DNA from: Sabethes cyaneus
Lineage: Eukaryota; Arthropoda; Insecta; Diptera; Culicidae
Length of the DNA: 64,000 bases
Direction: 5' to 3'
Assembly: GCF_943734655.1 (NCBI RefSeq)
Contig: NC_071355.1
Coordinates: forward strand, 94,991,449 to 95,055,448
Numbering within the stretch: position 1 is the stretch's first letter; each line of letters opens with the position of its first letter. The translations under genes and the position numbers were made by a program. Under the pieces are notes generated by a model. It had not been told where the DNA came from and did no database searches. It worked only from the letters and a program-made list of their open reading frames with translations. This document shows positions 1 through 11,701 of this stretch, piece after piece.

Positions 1-2
1 TA

Positions 3-745
3 CACTCTTATTAGCAAAGTTGTTGTATATCATTAAAGCCAACTTTTGACAGGAATAAATTTTTGATTAATCCACCCTAAAGGGAGATAAAAAATTTATT
101 TTTTTAATTATTCGAAAAAACAAAATATGTTCTTCAGCAAACTTGTAGAAAATAAAATTTAGAGAAATTTTGCCGAAGATACTTTGGCTCTTTGACAATT
201 TTCGAGAGACGATTTTGCCCCGAAGGAACTAAGGGATACTAATGAATTTACCAGGATGTGAAAGGCAAAATGTTACCCTTTCATATGTTTATCATCTTTT
301 CTACCACTATTGACCACTTTCCGAGATATTGTGGAATGAAAAAGCACTATTTTTCATCAAAAAAGTCATAAAACCTGCATAAAACTTCAAGATATTATTA
401 TGACACTTTCAGCAAAATGGTGTGTTTTTAAAATATAAGCAACTTTCTAGAACATAGTGGGCCTTCAAAATATCATCAAAAAGAGTAAAGTGTATTTTTT
501 TAGTTTTAAGGTGTTGATCATACAAAACATGCTGTAGACCGTTTGTTTAAAGAGATAGAGCTAAAGTATCTTCGACAAAATTTCTCTAAATTTTATTTTC
601 TACAAGTTTGCTGAAGAACATATTTTGTTTTTTCGAATAATTAAAAAAATAAATTTTTTATCTCCCTTTAGGGTGGATTAATCAAAAATTTATTCCTGTC
701 AAAAGTTGGCTTTAATGATATACAACAACTTTGCTAATAAGAGTG
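3..745. mobile_element. Foldback MITE with long terminal inverted repeats (about 190 bp)
   Basis: The first ~190 bases reappear as their reverse complement at about 555-745, with very few mismatches. The outer ends read CACTCTTATTAGC and GCTAATAAGAGTG. Each end is flanked by TA (1-2 and 746-747), which fits a Tc1/mariner-type TA target duplication, although the left TA is also the window edge. The ~360-bp centre has no meaningful reading frame. It is a non-autonomous foldback element; the superfamily is inferred only from the TA. Confidence 0.8.
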
Positions 746-747
746 TA

Positions 748-1579
748 GCTTTTTATCACGTTTTCCCTTCGAAAATGCTGAGGTTCGCGTTTTACGCATT
801 TTAAACCACTGTGCACCGGCTAATGACCTCTATATTCAGTTTAAAAAATACAAACAACGCTACAAACCGGCACCGGCACCGCCTCCGCCAGAATACACTC
901 GAACCATATTTTCTAATAACATACAAATCTACCATTGATGCATCATCACCGGCATAGTCCTTCCTCAGCTCATTTGGAAATCTTCATTGTTTTTTTATTT
1001 CGCCGATTTTTCATATGAAATCTTGCTAAAGTTTCGATTGAAAGATCCATATTTGTTCAATTTTCTCCCGGTTCAGATGCCCATTTTGACAGATCAGTTG
1101 TTTACGCTCGAATGTTCTTTCTTCAGAGTATGATTTCTCTTACAAGAATATACGGTTTTAAGACGGTTTTATGGTAGCATTGTTAAGACAAACCAATCTT
1201 GCAGAAGAATGTCATAAATTTTTGTCAAAACTATTGCTAGGTTTTAAGGAGCGTCGTTTTTGAGCAGAAATCAAGTATCTTTTAAAACCACTTATAAGGT
1301 GAATTACACTTATTGATATGATATTTCAGTTTTATGCGTGTTTCTTCAAGTCTCCTTCAATCATACTTCAGAAATGTTAATCAAATAAGATAACATTCAC
1401 TTGAGGAAAAACATTATAAAACCTTATAGATTTTGCAATGCTCTGATAAAACTACTATAAGAAATGCATAAGACCAATTTGCTATTGGATTGTTACAGCA
1501 CCTGCACCAAAACCGAAGGTTTTACACTGCGATGTACAAAACGAAAATGATTCTAGATCTTAGCAAGAAGGTAAAAAAT
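748..1579. other. Unannotated intergenic sequence
   Basis: AT-rich sequence with only short reading frames, and no TIR, RNA gene or recognisable protein on either strand. Confidence 0.5.
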
Positions 1580-1990
1580 TTAACTGGTGCAGAGTAGCCG
1601 AAATCTCTTAGACTGACTATCACTTCAACTGGCGCAGAGTGGCCGGAATAACGTAACTGGACCGTGTGTCTCTACATAATGGCGCGGAGTGGCCGGAATA
1701 ACGTATCTGGACCTGGTGTCCTCACAACATGAAGCCGAGTGGCTGGATCATCAAAAACGAATTGGTGCTGGATGGCCGGATTATGACAACTGGTCCGGGC
1801 GTTATCACAAAATTGCGCTGCGTGGTCGGATTATAACAACTGGATGTGGCCCTCACAAATTGGCGCTGATTGGCCGGATTATTACGGTTGCACTCAGCGT
1901 CCTCACAAATTGGCGCAGTAGCCGAATGTTACAACTGGATCTGGTGTCCACACAAATTGGCGCTTGGTGTCCGGATTATTACACATCAAT
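1580..1990. repeat. Imperfect minisatellite, unit about 52 bp, roughly 8 units
   Basis: A degenerate unit built around TTGGCGCAGAGTGGCCGGAT, followed by an AACTGGATCTGGTGTCC-like segment, recurs about every 50-55 bp. It stays partly open and gives a 168-residue frame from 1689 that only repeats the unit at protein level, so I do not call a gene. The core resembles the region around a retrotransposon primer-binding site (TGGCGCAGT...), so an origin from LTR-retrotransposon leader DNA is possible but unproven. Confidence 0.75.
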
Positions 1991-2866
1991 TTTTCTACGA
2001 TGTACCGATGAAACGAAATGGATGAACGTCAAATATCAACGGGTTAGTTTCCTTCTGGCAAACGACCCAGACGAAATTTCTAACCGCAAACTGAGCACTT
2101 GCTGGACTGGATACATTCTCGGATGCTGCAAGCTTCGGTGCTGTACAGCCCTCCTACGACAAGCTGAATCCAAGAACCGGGGATTCAGAAGCTGAATGTA
2201 TCTTGCTAAGCGGCGGTGATTCGCCCACACCGCATAGCTCCGCTCGGGGATTTGTTGCTAAGCGCCTGCGAAGTCACCCTCACCGGCCTAGTTGAAGCGT
2301 CGTGAATGAAATCCTATTTCGACTATCGATATGCCGTACTTTCACAAGTACGAGTACAGCAGGGTTCAGCGACATCGTGCCACTATTTGGATGCCAAATG
2401 TACTACTCTCCAGTAGCAATGTAGCAACACGGTCTATGGACTTGATGTCCCGTGAGTAAACTGTTATTGTGTTAGTCACTATTCCTCTACCGACAATATC
2501 ACGTGTTCCAGCGAACCGATAGCACGATCGATAAAACTGAAGTCCCGTTGGTAAAACGTTGTTAGCGCCAGGGCTAATCCTGGTCACGGTACCAATTTTC
2601 GTGATCGTCGTCAGGGTAGGCCGGTTACTAACGGGCTGGCTTCTTCACACAGTAAAATAAAACACTGGATTGTCTGACGGCAACCATCCGCCAGCGGCGG
2701 TGGCTGCTAGTACACTGAATATGATTGCTATTTATTGATCGCCTTTTATACCCTTGTATTTCTTCCACGTTCAGAACAATAGGGTAATCAACCTATTTTG
2801 GACCCCATCAGCAGCTGTACATAATTTGGACACTTCCATTTGATTTTGCTGTAAGTGTCCAAATTA
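1991..2866. other. Unannotated sequence right of the minisatellite
   Basis: Moderate-GC sequence with short open frames on both strands and no recognisable domain. It could be more of the retrotransposon-like DNA suspected in the adjacent minisatellite. Nothing firmer can be supported. Confidence 0.4.
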
Positions 2867-2868
2867 TA

Positions 2869-3079
2869 TCCAGCTTTTTACGAGCCATAATGGCGTACGT
2901 GTTTATAATATTTGAACAGCATTTTTGACATTTCCCTAATACATCGCACGTTTTCTTTCCGCGCGTTCACGATAAAACTAAAGGAATGTACGGAAAGAAA
3001 ACGTGCGCTGTATTAGAGAAATGTCAAAAATGCTGTTCTATACGAACACGTCCGCCATTATGGCTTGTAAAAAGCTGGA
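2869..3079. mobile_element. Palindromic foldback MITE, TCCAGC-ended family (copy 1)
   Basis: Nearly the whole 211 bp folds on itself. The left end is TCCAGCTTTTTACGAGCC and the right end is the inverse. The arms include the shared blocks ACAGCATTTTTGACA and CGCACGTTTTCTTTCCG. TA lies at both edges. A second copy is at 10686-10900 and diverged relatives lie at 27585-28989. Confidence 0.85.
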
Positions 3080-3277
3080 TAAGTAACGACTCACAGTACT
3101 CTGGTTAAGTGATATTATCAACTCTTCTAATATTATAAAATATAAAATATTAATTTTAAATACTAAAAAACTAAAAGTTGCTAACCAATTTTATCTATGA
3201 CTTAATTATACACAAGATCATGAAGTGTTAACCGTGTCCGTGATAAGTAAAGTCTACAACTTAAAACATGGACTTAC

Positions 3278-3850
3278 AATCACTTCTTCCTTTTGTTCCT
3301 GTGTTAGTATCGGCGGCTCAAACTCGTTTAACCGCGGGTCAACGTACAATGCTGCAAGAAAAGCCGGATTGTCGAACCACATGTATGTTCTATTGAGAAG
3401 TGCCCCAAGCAATTCATTTCCCAAGGCATCGTCCAAATTTTATCATTATATTCCCGCTACAGCTTTGCAGACAAGAGTCCTTGTATTACCTTTTTCAGTC
3501 CCTCGATGCAGGCGACCATCAAGTAGGCGGAGCCCCATCGAGTTTCCCAATCTAGTATGGGCATATTAATTGTTTTACTATTTTTAAATGTCGCTGAGTA
3601 CGGTTGTGTTCTCAACGTCTTCACAAGTTTTCGCACCTTAATTAAGAAGTTTGAAACAGCTCTCATCTTTATAACATCATACACGGATAACTGAATATCA
3701 TGAGCAGCACATTGTATACCATTAAGATGTGGCTGTAAAACTACGGGCAGATCGTTCGTTGGAAGGGAGTCCGGGTTAACGGGAGAATTTGTATCGTCAG
3801 TGAAATTCAGATAATCATCCTCGCCTAAATCCTCGACCTGGTCCGCTTCT
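3278..3850 (-). pseudogene. hAT-family transposase fragment (central to C-terminal part), decayed
   Basis: Minus-strand translation gives a hAT-like series: CAAHDIQLSVYD, then ETRWGSAYLMVACIEGL, then, after a stop near 3457 and a frame change, WFDNPAFLAALYVDPR. CAAH...L and TRW..S are typical of hAT DDE-domain flanks, and LYVDPR is typical of the region before the dimerisation domain. The left edge has a good splice donor after EEVI (GTAAGT at 3277 on the minus strand), and the right edge has an acceptor-like TTATTGCAG at 3851. The source gene therefore probably had introns. Related N-proximal sequence lies at 11702-12232 in the same orientation, so the two may be halves of one element split by about 8 kb of later insertions. 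It cannot encode a working transposase as it stands. Confidence 0.7.
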
Positions 3851-4145
3851 CTGCAATAAATTTATTCATAAAATAATCGATGAGTACTATAAACTCAAAA
3901 TAATCCACACGTCCTTTCCACGTGAAAAATCACGTAAATTTCTCTACAGGGATTTACGTGACTTTCAGCTGATTGTTATTGGAAAAAATAATAACATCTA
4001 TCTGATTTTCACGTTAACGCATTAGTATGCGTGCGAACTACCTGAAAATCACGTAAATAGTACAGGAAAAGCTGGATGGAAAATATTCACATAACTTTTC
4101 AGGTAACTTCAACGTGAAATATATTTTGAGTGTATGTTAGTGAAA

Positions 4146-6606
4146 TCTATACCTATAAAAACGGATTTCTGTCTGTCCGTATGTTCCTTATAGAATCGAA
4201 CACTACTGAACCGATCGGCATGAAAATTTGCGTGTAGGGGTTTTTGGGGCTAGGGAAGGTCTCGATGCCAAAAGAACCCTCCCCTCACTAAGAGGGGGGC
4301 TCCCATACAAATCTATACCTATAAAAATGGATTTCTGTCTGTCTGCCCGAACCCGCTTACGAAAAATTCGGATGCCTGGCAGAAATCGAACAGAATCAAT
4401 ATGGCGCCGGGAGAATTTGACATTCAGAACCGGTTCGTCCTCTTCGTTTTTCGCTCTACTCTCTTTATGCCATAACAAGTGACAAGAGATGACACGCGCT
4501 GCTCCTTACAGTTTCCGATTCTAGGTAAGAAAATCTCAAATTTATATCTGCAAACTTCAGTTTTTGTTCGTATAGCCACACTAAACAAATCAAACAATCT
4601 GCATCTATAACTAATCACAAAAATGTTTGTTTTGTTTAGTGTGATACATTTACAACCAGACCTTTTTTTCAGAAAATTGTTTACAGAGCCGGTGTTCTTT
4701 TGTGTGCCATTTATGTACTTTATGTGTATGTGCTGTAAATAAAAAGTTACAAAAATAAATAAAAGTTTAGTTTTACGTAATTTGTAGGATGACATGCTAT
4801 CTTTTATAATGAAAAACAATACAAAAAAGGAAAATCGGCAGAACCGGTTCCTGCACCGGTTCTGTTCGACATGGCTGGCAGAAATCGAACAGAAATCGGT
4901 CAGAAAAATCAAAACAAAACCGTTGGGCGAAATTTCTGCCAGAATCGGTTGTTGCATATCTGCCAGTTTTCACGGGTGACTGCGGCCAGAAATCCAGCAG
5001 AATGTCTGGCAGAAAAAGTTTGTCGCTGCCAGATTTTGGTTAGATTTCTGCCAGACGCGCCTAAGCGGGAATGTTCCTTATAGAATCGAAAACTACTGAA
5101 CTGATCGGCGTGAAAATTTGCATATAGGGGTTTTTGGGGCCAGGAAAGGTTCTTTTCTTATGATGGTTAGAGACCCCTGCCCTCACTAAGAGGGGGGGGG
5201 GGCTCCCATACAAATGAAACACGAATTTCTGCATAACTCGAGAACTAATCAAGCAAATGGAACAAAATTTTACACGTGGGTGTTTTCGGAGACAAGAATT
5301 TTTACTATATGGTGAATTGAGACCCCTCTCCACTTTAGGAGGGGGGCTCCTATACAAATGAAATACAAATTTCCTCATAACTCGAAAACTAATCAAGCAA
5401 ATGGAACCAAATTTAGCATGTGAGTGTTTTTGGAAGCATAAATTTTTTCTACGATGAATTGAGACCCCTTACCTCTTTAGGAGGGGGGCTCCCATACAAA
5501 TGAAATACAAATTTCCTCATAACTCAAGAACTAATCAAGCAAATGGAACCAAATTTAGCATGTGGGTGTTTTTGTATGCAATTTTTTCTATGGTGAATTA
5601 CCCCTCTCCTCTTTAGGAGCGGAATAATGACCCCTCTTCCTTTTAAGAGAGGGGGGCTTCCATACAAATGAAATACAAATTTCCTTAAAACTCGAGAACT
5701 AATCAAGCAAATGGAACAAAATATGACATGTGGGTGTTTTTGGAGACAAGGATGTTTTCTATGGTGAATTGAAACCTCTCCCCGCTTCAGAAGGGGGCGT
5801 TCCTATACAAATGAAATACAAATTTTCTCATAACTCGAGAACTAATTAATCAAATGGAACCATATTTGGCATGTGGGGGGTTTTGGAGGCAGGAATTTTT
5901 TTAATGATGGTTTGAGACCCCTCACCCCTGTGGTAGGGGGAAAAAATTCTCATACAAATAAAACAGAAATTTTTGCGTAACTCAAAGGCTAATCGAACTT
6001 GAGAAATTTTAAATATTAATCAATAACAAGACCACCAAAAACTATCAATAGTAACATTAGATAATTTAGCGCGAGACGGCCACAGGCCGCGAGTGTTGCC
6101 GGCAACCTACCGTCGGAAGCGCCGGCCACTGCGGGGGGCAGCCACCCGTAGAGATCACCTCTATCTAGGTTTATTTATTTTCCTAGATTTACTGACCTCT
6201 ATTACTTTCCTTCAGTTGGGTCCCCCCTGCGAAATGGTACTTTCTACGAAAAGATTTTCCGTGAAATGGTACATCCCACGTAAGGTTTTTCAAGAAATGG
6301 TATTCTGCGAAACTCTATATTCCGCGATATGGGCAACCAAGAATTGGTGTTCCGCAAAATGGTATTCGTCGAAATGGTTTGTAATGATGGCGAATATTTA
6401 AATGCTATCCGCTTTATTTTATCAGGCTAAGCAATGGGGGGAGTTTGTTTTCTACTTTACTGTGAGGAAAATTTGTATATTAAAACACCCATGAACTCCC
6501 CAGAAACTTGCAAAACTCAAGATAGTGACAAAGGTCATCCGAGATTCACGATTTATGTACAACACAGTTTAATTTGTGGCAATACGAAGTTTGTCGCGTC
6601 AGCTAG
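4146..6606 (+). mobile_element. Non-autonomous Helitron-like element 1
   Basis: It starts A|TCTATACCTATAAAAA and ends in CTAG (6603-6606). A hairpin lies just before the end: stem GTGGCAA / TTTGTCGC with a 7-nt loop at about 6580-6597. A TC start, a 3' subterminal hairpin and a CTAG end are the Helitron signature. The left half is a degenerate tandem array of ~100-bp units (CTTATAGAATCGAAAACTAC... GGGGGGCTCCCATACAAATG). The right half has ~22-bp units around GCGAAATGGTA. A second 5'-end copy starts at 4312. A 718-bp MITE is inserted at 4352-5069. No Rep/helicase frame is present. Confidence 0.7.
4352..5069. mobile_element. 718-bp MITE with CCCGCTTA termini (copy 1)
   Basis: The ends are CCCGCTTACG and CTAAGCGGG. 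The interior has several CTGGCAGAAAT(C)-type subterminal motifs in both orientations, likely transposase-binding repeats. The empty site can be inferred from a paralogous Helitron unit near 6975 (CTGCCCGAATGTTCC), which places a 2-bp AA duplication at the ends. An identical-length copy lies inverted at 37811-38528. Both copies yield the same 177-residue translation, so they are nearly identical in sequence and recently moved or were homogenised. That frame has no recognisable domain and I regard it as chance. Confidence 0.8.
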
Positions 6607-7939
6607 TCTATACCTATAAAAAAGGATTTCTGTCTGTCTGTCTGTCTGTCCCTATGTTCCTTTTAGAATCGAAAACTACTGAACCGATCGGCGTGAAAAT
6701 TTGCATGTAGGGGTTTTTGGGGCTACGGAAGGTTCTCTCGATGGCAAAAGACGCCTACCCCCACTAAGAGGGGGGGCTCCCATACAAATCTATGCCTATA
6801 AAAATGGATTTCTGTTTGCTCTATGTTCCTTATAGAATCGAAAACTATTGAACCGATCGGAGTGAAAATTTGCATGTGGGGGTTTTTGGTGCCAGGGAAA
6901 ATTCTTATGATGGTTACAGAGCCCCCCCACTAAGAGGGGAGGCTCTCATACAAATCTATACCTAGAAAAATGGATTTCTGTCCGTCTGCCCGAATGTTCC
7001 TTATAGAACCGAAAACTACTGCACCGATCGGCGTGAACATTTGCATATAGGGTTTTTTGGGGCCAGGGAAGGTTCTTATGATGGTTAGAGACCCCTCCTC
7101 CCACTAAGAAGGGGGGCTCCCATACAAATGAAACACAAATTTCGAGAACTAATCAAGCAAATGGAACAAAATTGTACATGTGGCTGTTTTTGGAGACAAG
7201 AATTTTTTCTATGGTGAATTGAGACCCCTCCCCACTATAGGAGGGGGGGGGGCTCCCATACAAATGAAATACAAATTTCCTCAAAACTCGAAAACTGATC
7301 AAGCAAATGGAACTGATCAAGCATGTGGGTGTTTTTGTAGGCAATTTTTTTTTCTATGGTGAATTGAGACCCCTCCCCTCTTTAGGAGGGGAATAATAAC
7401 CCCTCTCCCTTTTAAGAGGGGGGCTTCCATACAAATGAAATACAAATTTCCTCATAACTCGAGAACTAATCAAGCAATTGAAACCAAATTTGACATGTGG
7501 GTGTTTTTGGAGACAAGAATGTTTTCTATGGTGAATTGAAACCTCTGCCCGCTTCAGGAGGGGGGCTCCCATACAAATGAAATACAAATTTCCTCATAAC
7601 TCGAGAATTAATTAATCAAACGGAACCATATTTGGCATGTGGATGTTTTTGGAGGCATGAAAGTTTTCTATGATGAATTAGGACCCCTCACCTTTTTAGA
7701 AGGGGAGGCTCCCATACAATTAAAATACAAATTTCCTCATAACTCGAAAAGTAATCAAGCAAATGGAACCAAATTTGGCATGTGGGGGGTTTTGGAGGCA
7801 GGAATTTTTTTAATGGTGGTTTGAGACCCCTCATCCCTGTGGTAGGGGGTAAGGACTATCATACAAATAAAACAGAAATTTTTGCGTAACTCAAAAACTT
7901 ATCGACCTCGAGAAATTTTAGACTCTCATAAAACATTAA

Positions 7940-10125
7940 GGGGCCATCCAGATACCACGTGGACAGAAAAATACCAATTTTCAACCCCCCCGTCCCCCTC
8001 CGTGGACAAGCGTGGACATTGGCTCAACCCCCACCCCCCTCTCCGTTTGTCCACGTGGACATTTTTATTGCTTATGTCAAAATTAACAAAATTGAAATGC
8101 ATTCTGCTCAATTTTATTTTCAACTTGATTTATGCAGTATTTATAGAAAAAGCTTACGTGAATGGAAGCTCCAGTCTAAAGGCCCCGACACAATGCATAC
8201 GAATTTTGAGTCGTTGCGGAAATTTGAGTTTTTCCATGGATTTTCCGTCAATTTTCCGCAGCGTATTATAATCCGTATGCAAGGTGTTCGAACCTTAATT
8301 CTTGTGATCTTGTCTACTGCAAATTATTATCGACTGCAACAACGTCCGTTTCAGCTTGACTTTCGCTTGACGATTCATCTCTGTCCAGAGTATCTTTGTC
8401 TAACCAAAGCACCTCAGTTTGGCCGTCTACTTCAATACAACACAAGACCTTTCCGATGCGATGTGATTTATAAAATTTTCTGCAGGCGAATCCTTTTGGA
8501 AATACGTTTCCCATGGATGCCCTTGCATTTGATTTTGAGACAAACTACAATCCACATTTGGTGCAAGCGCGACCTAAATGATAAATGAGTCACGTGACTG
8601 GTGAATATTCGTGGATTCTTTTGTTACCTTTATCATTTTCAAAAAAGAGGACAAGGATAGTAAAACAATAATAATATCTTTATTACTGCATTACATCAAA
8701 TGTCAGGTTCGACAATCAACAGCTATGTGTACTAACGCAGGCCTAATATTTTCGATAAGATTTATACCAGATATGTGCCCTCGTAATGATCGGTTCATGT
8801 GTTTAGGTCAACATATGCCTCAGAAGATAAATCTTTATTTGAGCTCAAAAACAATCACTGATCAATGGTTAATGCTAATACATATGTAGAATCAATTCAA
8901 CATTGCTGTTTCTAATGTCTATTTTTTGTAGGAAAAAATCAGAGGGGTTGTGTACAAGACACGACCGCATATATAGGTGACGTAGGACTACGTAAGTCTC
9001 TTTGTTGTGATAGTATCATGTATCCATGCTTGTAATCATTCGATTCTTCATGTATACATGCTATATGCAACATATATACATGCTACATGCGTTGTATGTA
9101 ACATTTATCAAAGTAGTAACATTGCATATGTTCAATCCTCAAGAGATCAGAGTCATTACTATGTGCATTTGGAAACAATTTAACCAAATCAAGAACACAA
9201 ACTATTACTTTCCTGCTACCTTACTGAAATTAAAGATTGTTTTTATTATCCATGGTTTCCCACGTTGAAAGGATTTTACCAATTCAATCCTATTTTATCA
9301 ACAGCACATCTTTTCAGTACACTTCTAATGAAACAGCAAGCATACGTATTCATACAGTCATATTATAACCGAACACTACAGCTGTAGCACATTTTTCCAA
9401 CACAGATATCAAATTCGCCTAGGTTTAATCGTCTCACAGTAAAGAACTTGCGATCTGTTGGGACAACGAACTTGTGTCGTTTTTTCTGGCACACTTCCCT
9501 AACACAGATATCAAATTGGACGAGGTTTAACCGCGTTCGTAAGAAATCTGTTGGCACGAGCGGACTTTGTCACTCTTTCTGGGGTACTTCCCAAGCAAGG
9601 ACATCAAAATGGTCTAGGTTTAATCGCGGTGTTGAGAAATCTTGTTGAAATGAGGAAACGGTCACTTGTTTTGGCTTACTTCCCAAGCACAGATATCAAA
9701 TTGGTATAGGTTTAGATCATCGTAAAGAATCTTCCAACCAATCACGAAGCGAGAATTCTGGTAAAACATAGGTTCATTATTTTCAATTTTTCAATAGTTC
9801 AACATCAAGAATCTATACTTTTCTTTATTTGGGTCAATTCTTAGAAGATTTTCCGATCGATTGGTGTAAGAATATTGAAAATCGATCGGAAAACCGCTGA
9901 GCTATTAGCGCTCAAAACCTTTCATTTTTCGTGACGCTCGAATTTTTCGATTTTTTGGAATGACACCCTATCTCAAAACTTGCCGTAAGACGTAGTCCTA
10001 CGTCAAAAAAAACTTGTCCACGTGGACATTTTCCATACCCCCTCCCCCCCTTCCGTGGACAAGCGTGGACATTATCAGACCCCCCACCCCCCTCTAAGCT
10101 GTCCACGTGGTATATGGATGGCCCC
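7940..10125. mobile_element. PIF/Harbinger-like element, 3-bp TAA duplication
   Basis: The termini are GGGGCCATCCAGATACCACG and its inverse ending GGATGGCCCC. TAA at 7937-7939 and 10126-10128 is duplicated. The uninterrupted target sequence is seen in paralogous copies near 6012 and 49050, so the insertion is certain. Subterminal GTCCACGTGGACA and GTGGACAAGCGTGGACA motifs sit at both ends. A 3-bp TAA duplication with G-rich ends points to PIF/Harbinger. No transposase was recognised. Short frames such as 8314-8514 (minus) have no known domain. The right half contains a copy of the unclassified 1-kb repeat. Confidence 0.8.
8930..10005 (-). repeat. Unclassified ~1-kb interspersed repeat, copy A
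   Basis: One end reads AATCAGAGGGGTTGTGTACA and the other ends in GACGTAGTCCTACGTC followed by A-rich sequence. The palindrome ACGTAGGACTACGT also occurs near the first end. The middle (9395-9720) has 3-4 imperfect units of ~90-100 bp containing CAGATATCAAATTGG and AGGTTTAA. Copies B and C are in the opposite orientation. Superfamily unknown. Confidence 0.7.
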
Positions 10126-10685
10126 TAATCAATAACAAGACCACCAAAAACCATCAATAGTAACATTAGATAATTCTGCGCCAGACGACCACAGGCCGCG
10201 AGTCTTACCGACGACCTGCCGTCGGAAGCGCCGGCCACGGCCCCCCGTAGAGATTACCTCTATCTAGGTTTATTTATTTTCCTAGATCTACTGACCTCTA
10301 TTACTTTCCTTCAGTTGGATCACCCCTGCGAAATGGTACTTTTTACTAAAAGATTTTCCGGGAAATGGTACATCCCGCGTAAGGTTTTTCGCGAAATGGT
10401 ATTCTGCGAAACTATATTCTGCGTTATGGTCAACCGAGAATTGGTGTTCCGCAAAATTCGGCGAAATGGTTTGTAATGATGCGAATATTTAAATGCTTTA
10501 TTTTATCAGGCTAAGCAATGGGGGGAGTTGTTTTCTACTTTACTGTGAGGAAAATTTGTATATTAAAAACCCATGAACTCCCCAGATACTCGAGATTGTG
10601 ATAAAGGTCATCAGAGATTCACGATTTATGTACAACACAGCTTAATTTGTAGCAACACGGAGTTTGTCGGGTCAGCTAGTATTAA

Positions 10686-10900
10686 TCCAGCTTTTTACGA
10701 GCCATAATGGCGGACTTGTTCGTAATATTTTAACAGCATTTTTGACAGTTCTCTAATACATCGCACGTTTTCTTTCCGTACATACCTTTAGTTTTACCGT
10801 GAACGCGCGGAAAGAAAACGTGCGATGTATTAGGGAAATGTCAAAAATGCTGTTCAAATATTACGAACACGTCCGCCATTATGGCTCGTATAAAGCTGGA
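10686..10900. mobile_element. Palindromic foldback MITE, TCCAGC-ended family (copy 2)
   Basis: A 215-bp near-perfect palindrome with the same ends (TCCAGCTTTTTACGAGCC and inverse) and arms as 2869-3079. It sits immediately right of the Helitron 3' end. Confidence 0.85.
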
Positions 10901-11700
10901 TAATAAAATGTAACATTTGTAACAATTGTTAATTACTGTTTTCTTTTTTATTTTTGACTTTGTTGTCAAAATATAGCACCAAATTGTTACCATTAAAATG
11001 TATTTTAAAAGATTCATTGTTTCTACGCCTTTTGTTTGTAATTTTCAATTGATTGTGGAAAGTGCAGAGAAAAGGTTCTTACAACCTATGTTTACGCTTA
11101 TTAGCAATCCTTACATTGTCATATACCTTAGCAATTTACTTACATTATCGTAAATGTTGGCTTGATGCTTGATTCATGAGACATGAATTTATAAATTGAC
11201 AAATCAGGAAAATTGATACAGGGCCATAACTCAAGAACAAATAATGTTGTTGTATGATTGGTTTAAGTTATTTATTTAGTTTAAGGTTTGAGATTTTATA
11301 AAATAAGTGATGTTCCAGAAAATTGGATTTTTTTTTTGGAGTGTTTTGGAAAAATGAGAGGCCTCGAATCTGTCTGATATTGTTTTGGTTCATATTCTTA
11401 TGAATTATTCCCGTGGATTTTATGTTTCATGAAATTCTCGGGGCTTTCGGCGTAAACTGTATGATAATTATGAAAAATGCCCCGCTCTTAACACAGTAAA
11501 ATTCTTATAAGGCGCTGGATATCAAACATCCAACACAGTCCAAAAATGGTCTGAACGTATTACGGTTAATTACTTAGAGTAATTAGAAGTCACGAATGAC
11601 ACAAGCTGTTAAAGTGACTATAATCTAACAACAACAAGAGTAATTATTATGATCACTGTAATAGATAAATCATACAATAATTGTTATATCTGAAGAAGTA
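10901..11700. other. Unannotated AT-rich sequence
   Basis: Only short frames on either strand, and no TIR or RNA gene noticed. It lies between the two hAT transposase fragments and may include intron or internal DNA of that decayed element. Confidence 0.4.
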
Positions 11701-11701
11701 C

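Larger units (their letters stand above)
6607..10679 (+). mobile_element. Non-autonomous Helitron-like element 2, interrupted by a Harbinger-like element
   Basis: It begins TCTATACCTATAAAAAAGG directly after the CTAG of the previous element, so the two abut head to tail. It ends CTAG at 10676-10679, preceded by the same hairpin region and GTCAGCTAG. It carries the same ~100-bp GGGGGGCTCCCATACAAATG array, with extra partial 5' starts near 6789 and 6955, and the same GCGAAATGGT array (about 10325-10460). The stretch 7940-10125 is a later insertion. No autonomous Helitron protein is seen. Confidence 0.7.

Noticed and set aside
1580..1990. CRISPR-like spaced repeats
   Set aside because: The units are degenerate and contiguous with no conserved repeat/unique spacer pattern, and the genome is eukaryotic.
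4424..4957. 177-residue minus-strand frame, identical to one at 37923-38456
   Set aside because: Both lie wholly inside the two 718-bp MITE copies. They have no recognisable domain and several overlapping frames are equally open, so their identity comes from the MITE, not from protein constraint.
7959..8588. 209-residue plus-strand frame in the Harbinger-like element
   Set aside because: It begins within the terminal inverted repeat and shows no transposase or Myb-like motif. A minus-strand frame over the same place is also unremarkable.
9363..9648. Repeated peptide frames (RLNL.QFDIC type) in the 1-kb repeat
   Set aside because: Open frames exist on both strands and follow the ~90-bp unit. 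Copies B and C break them, so there is no sign of coding constraint.
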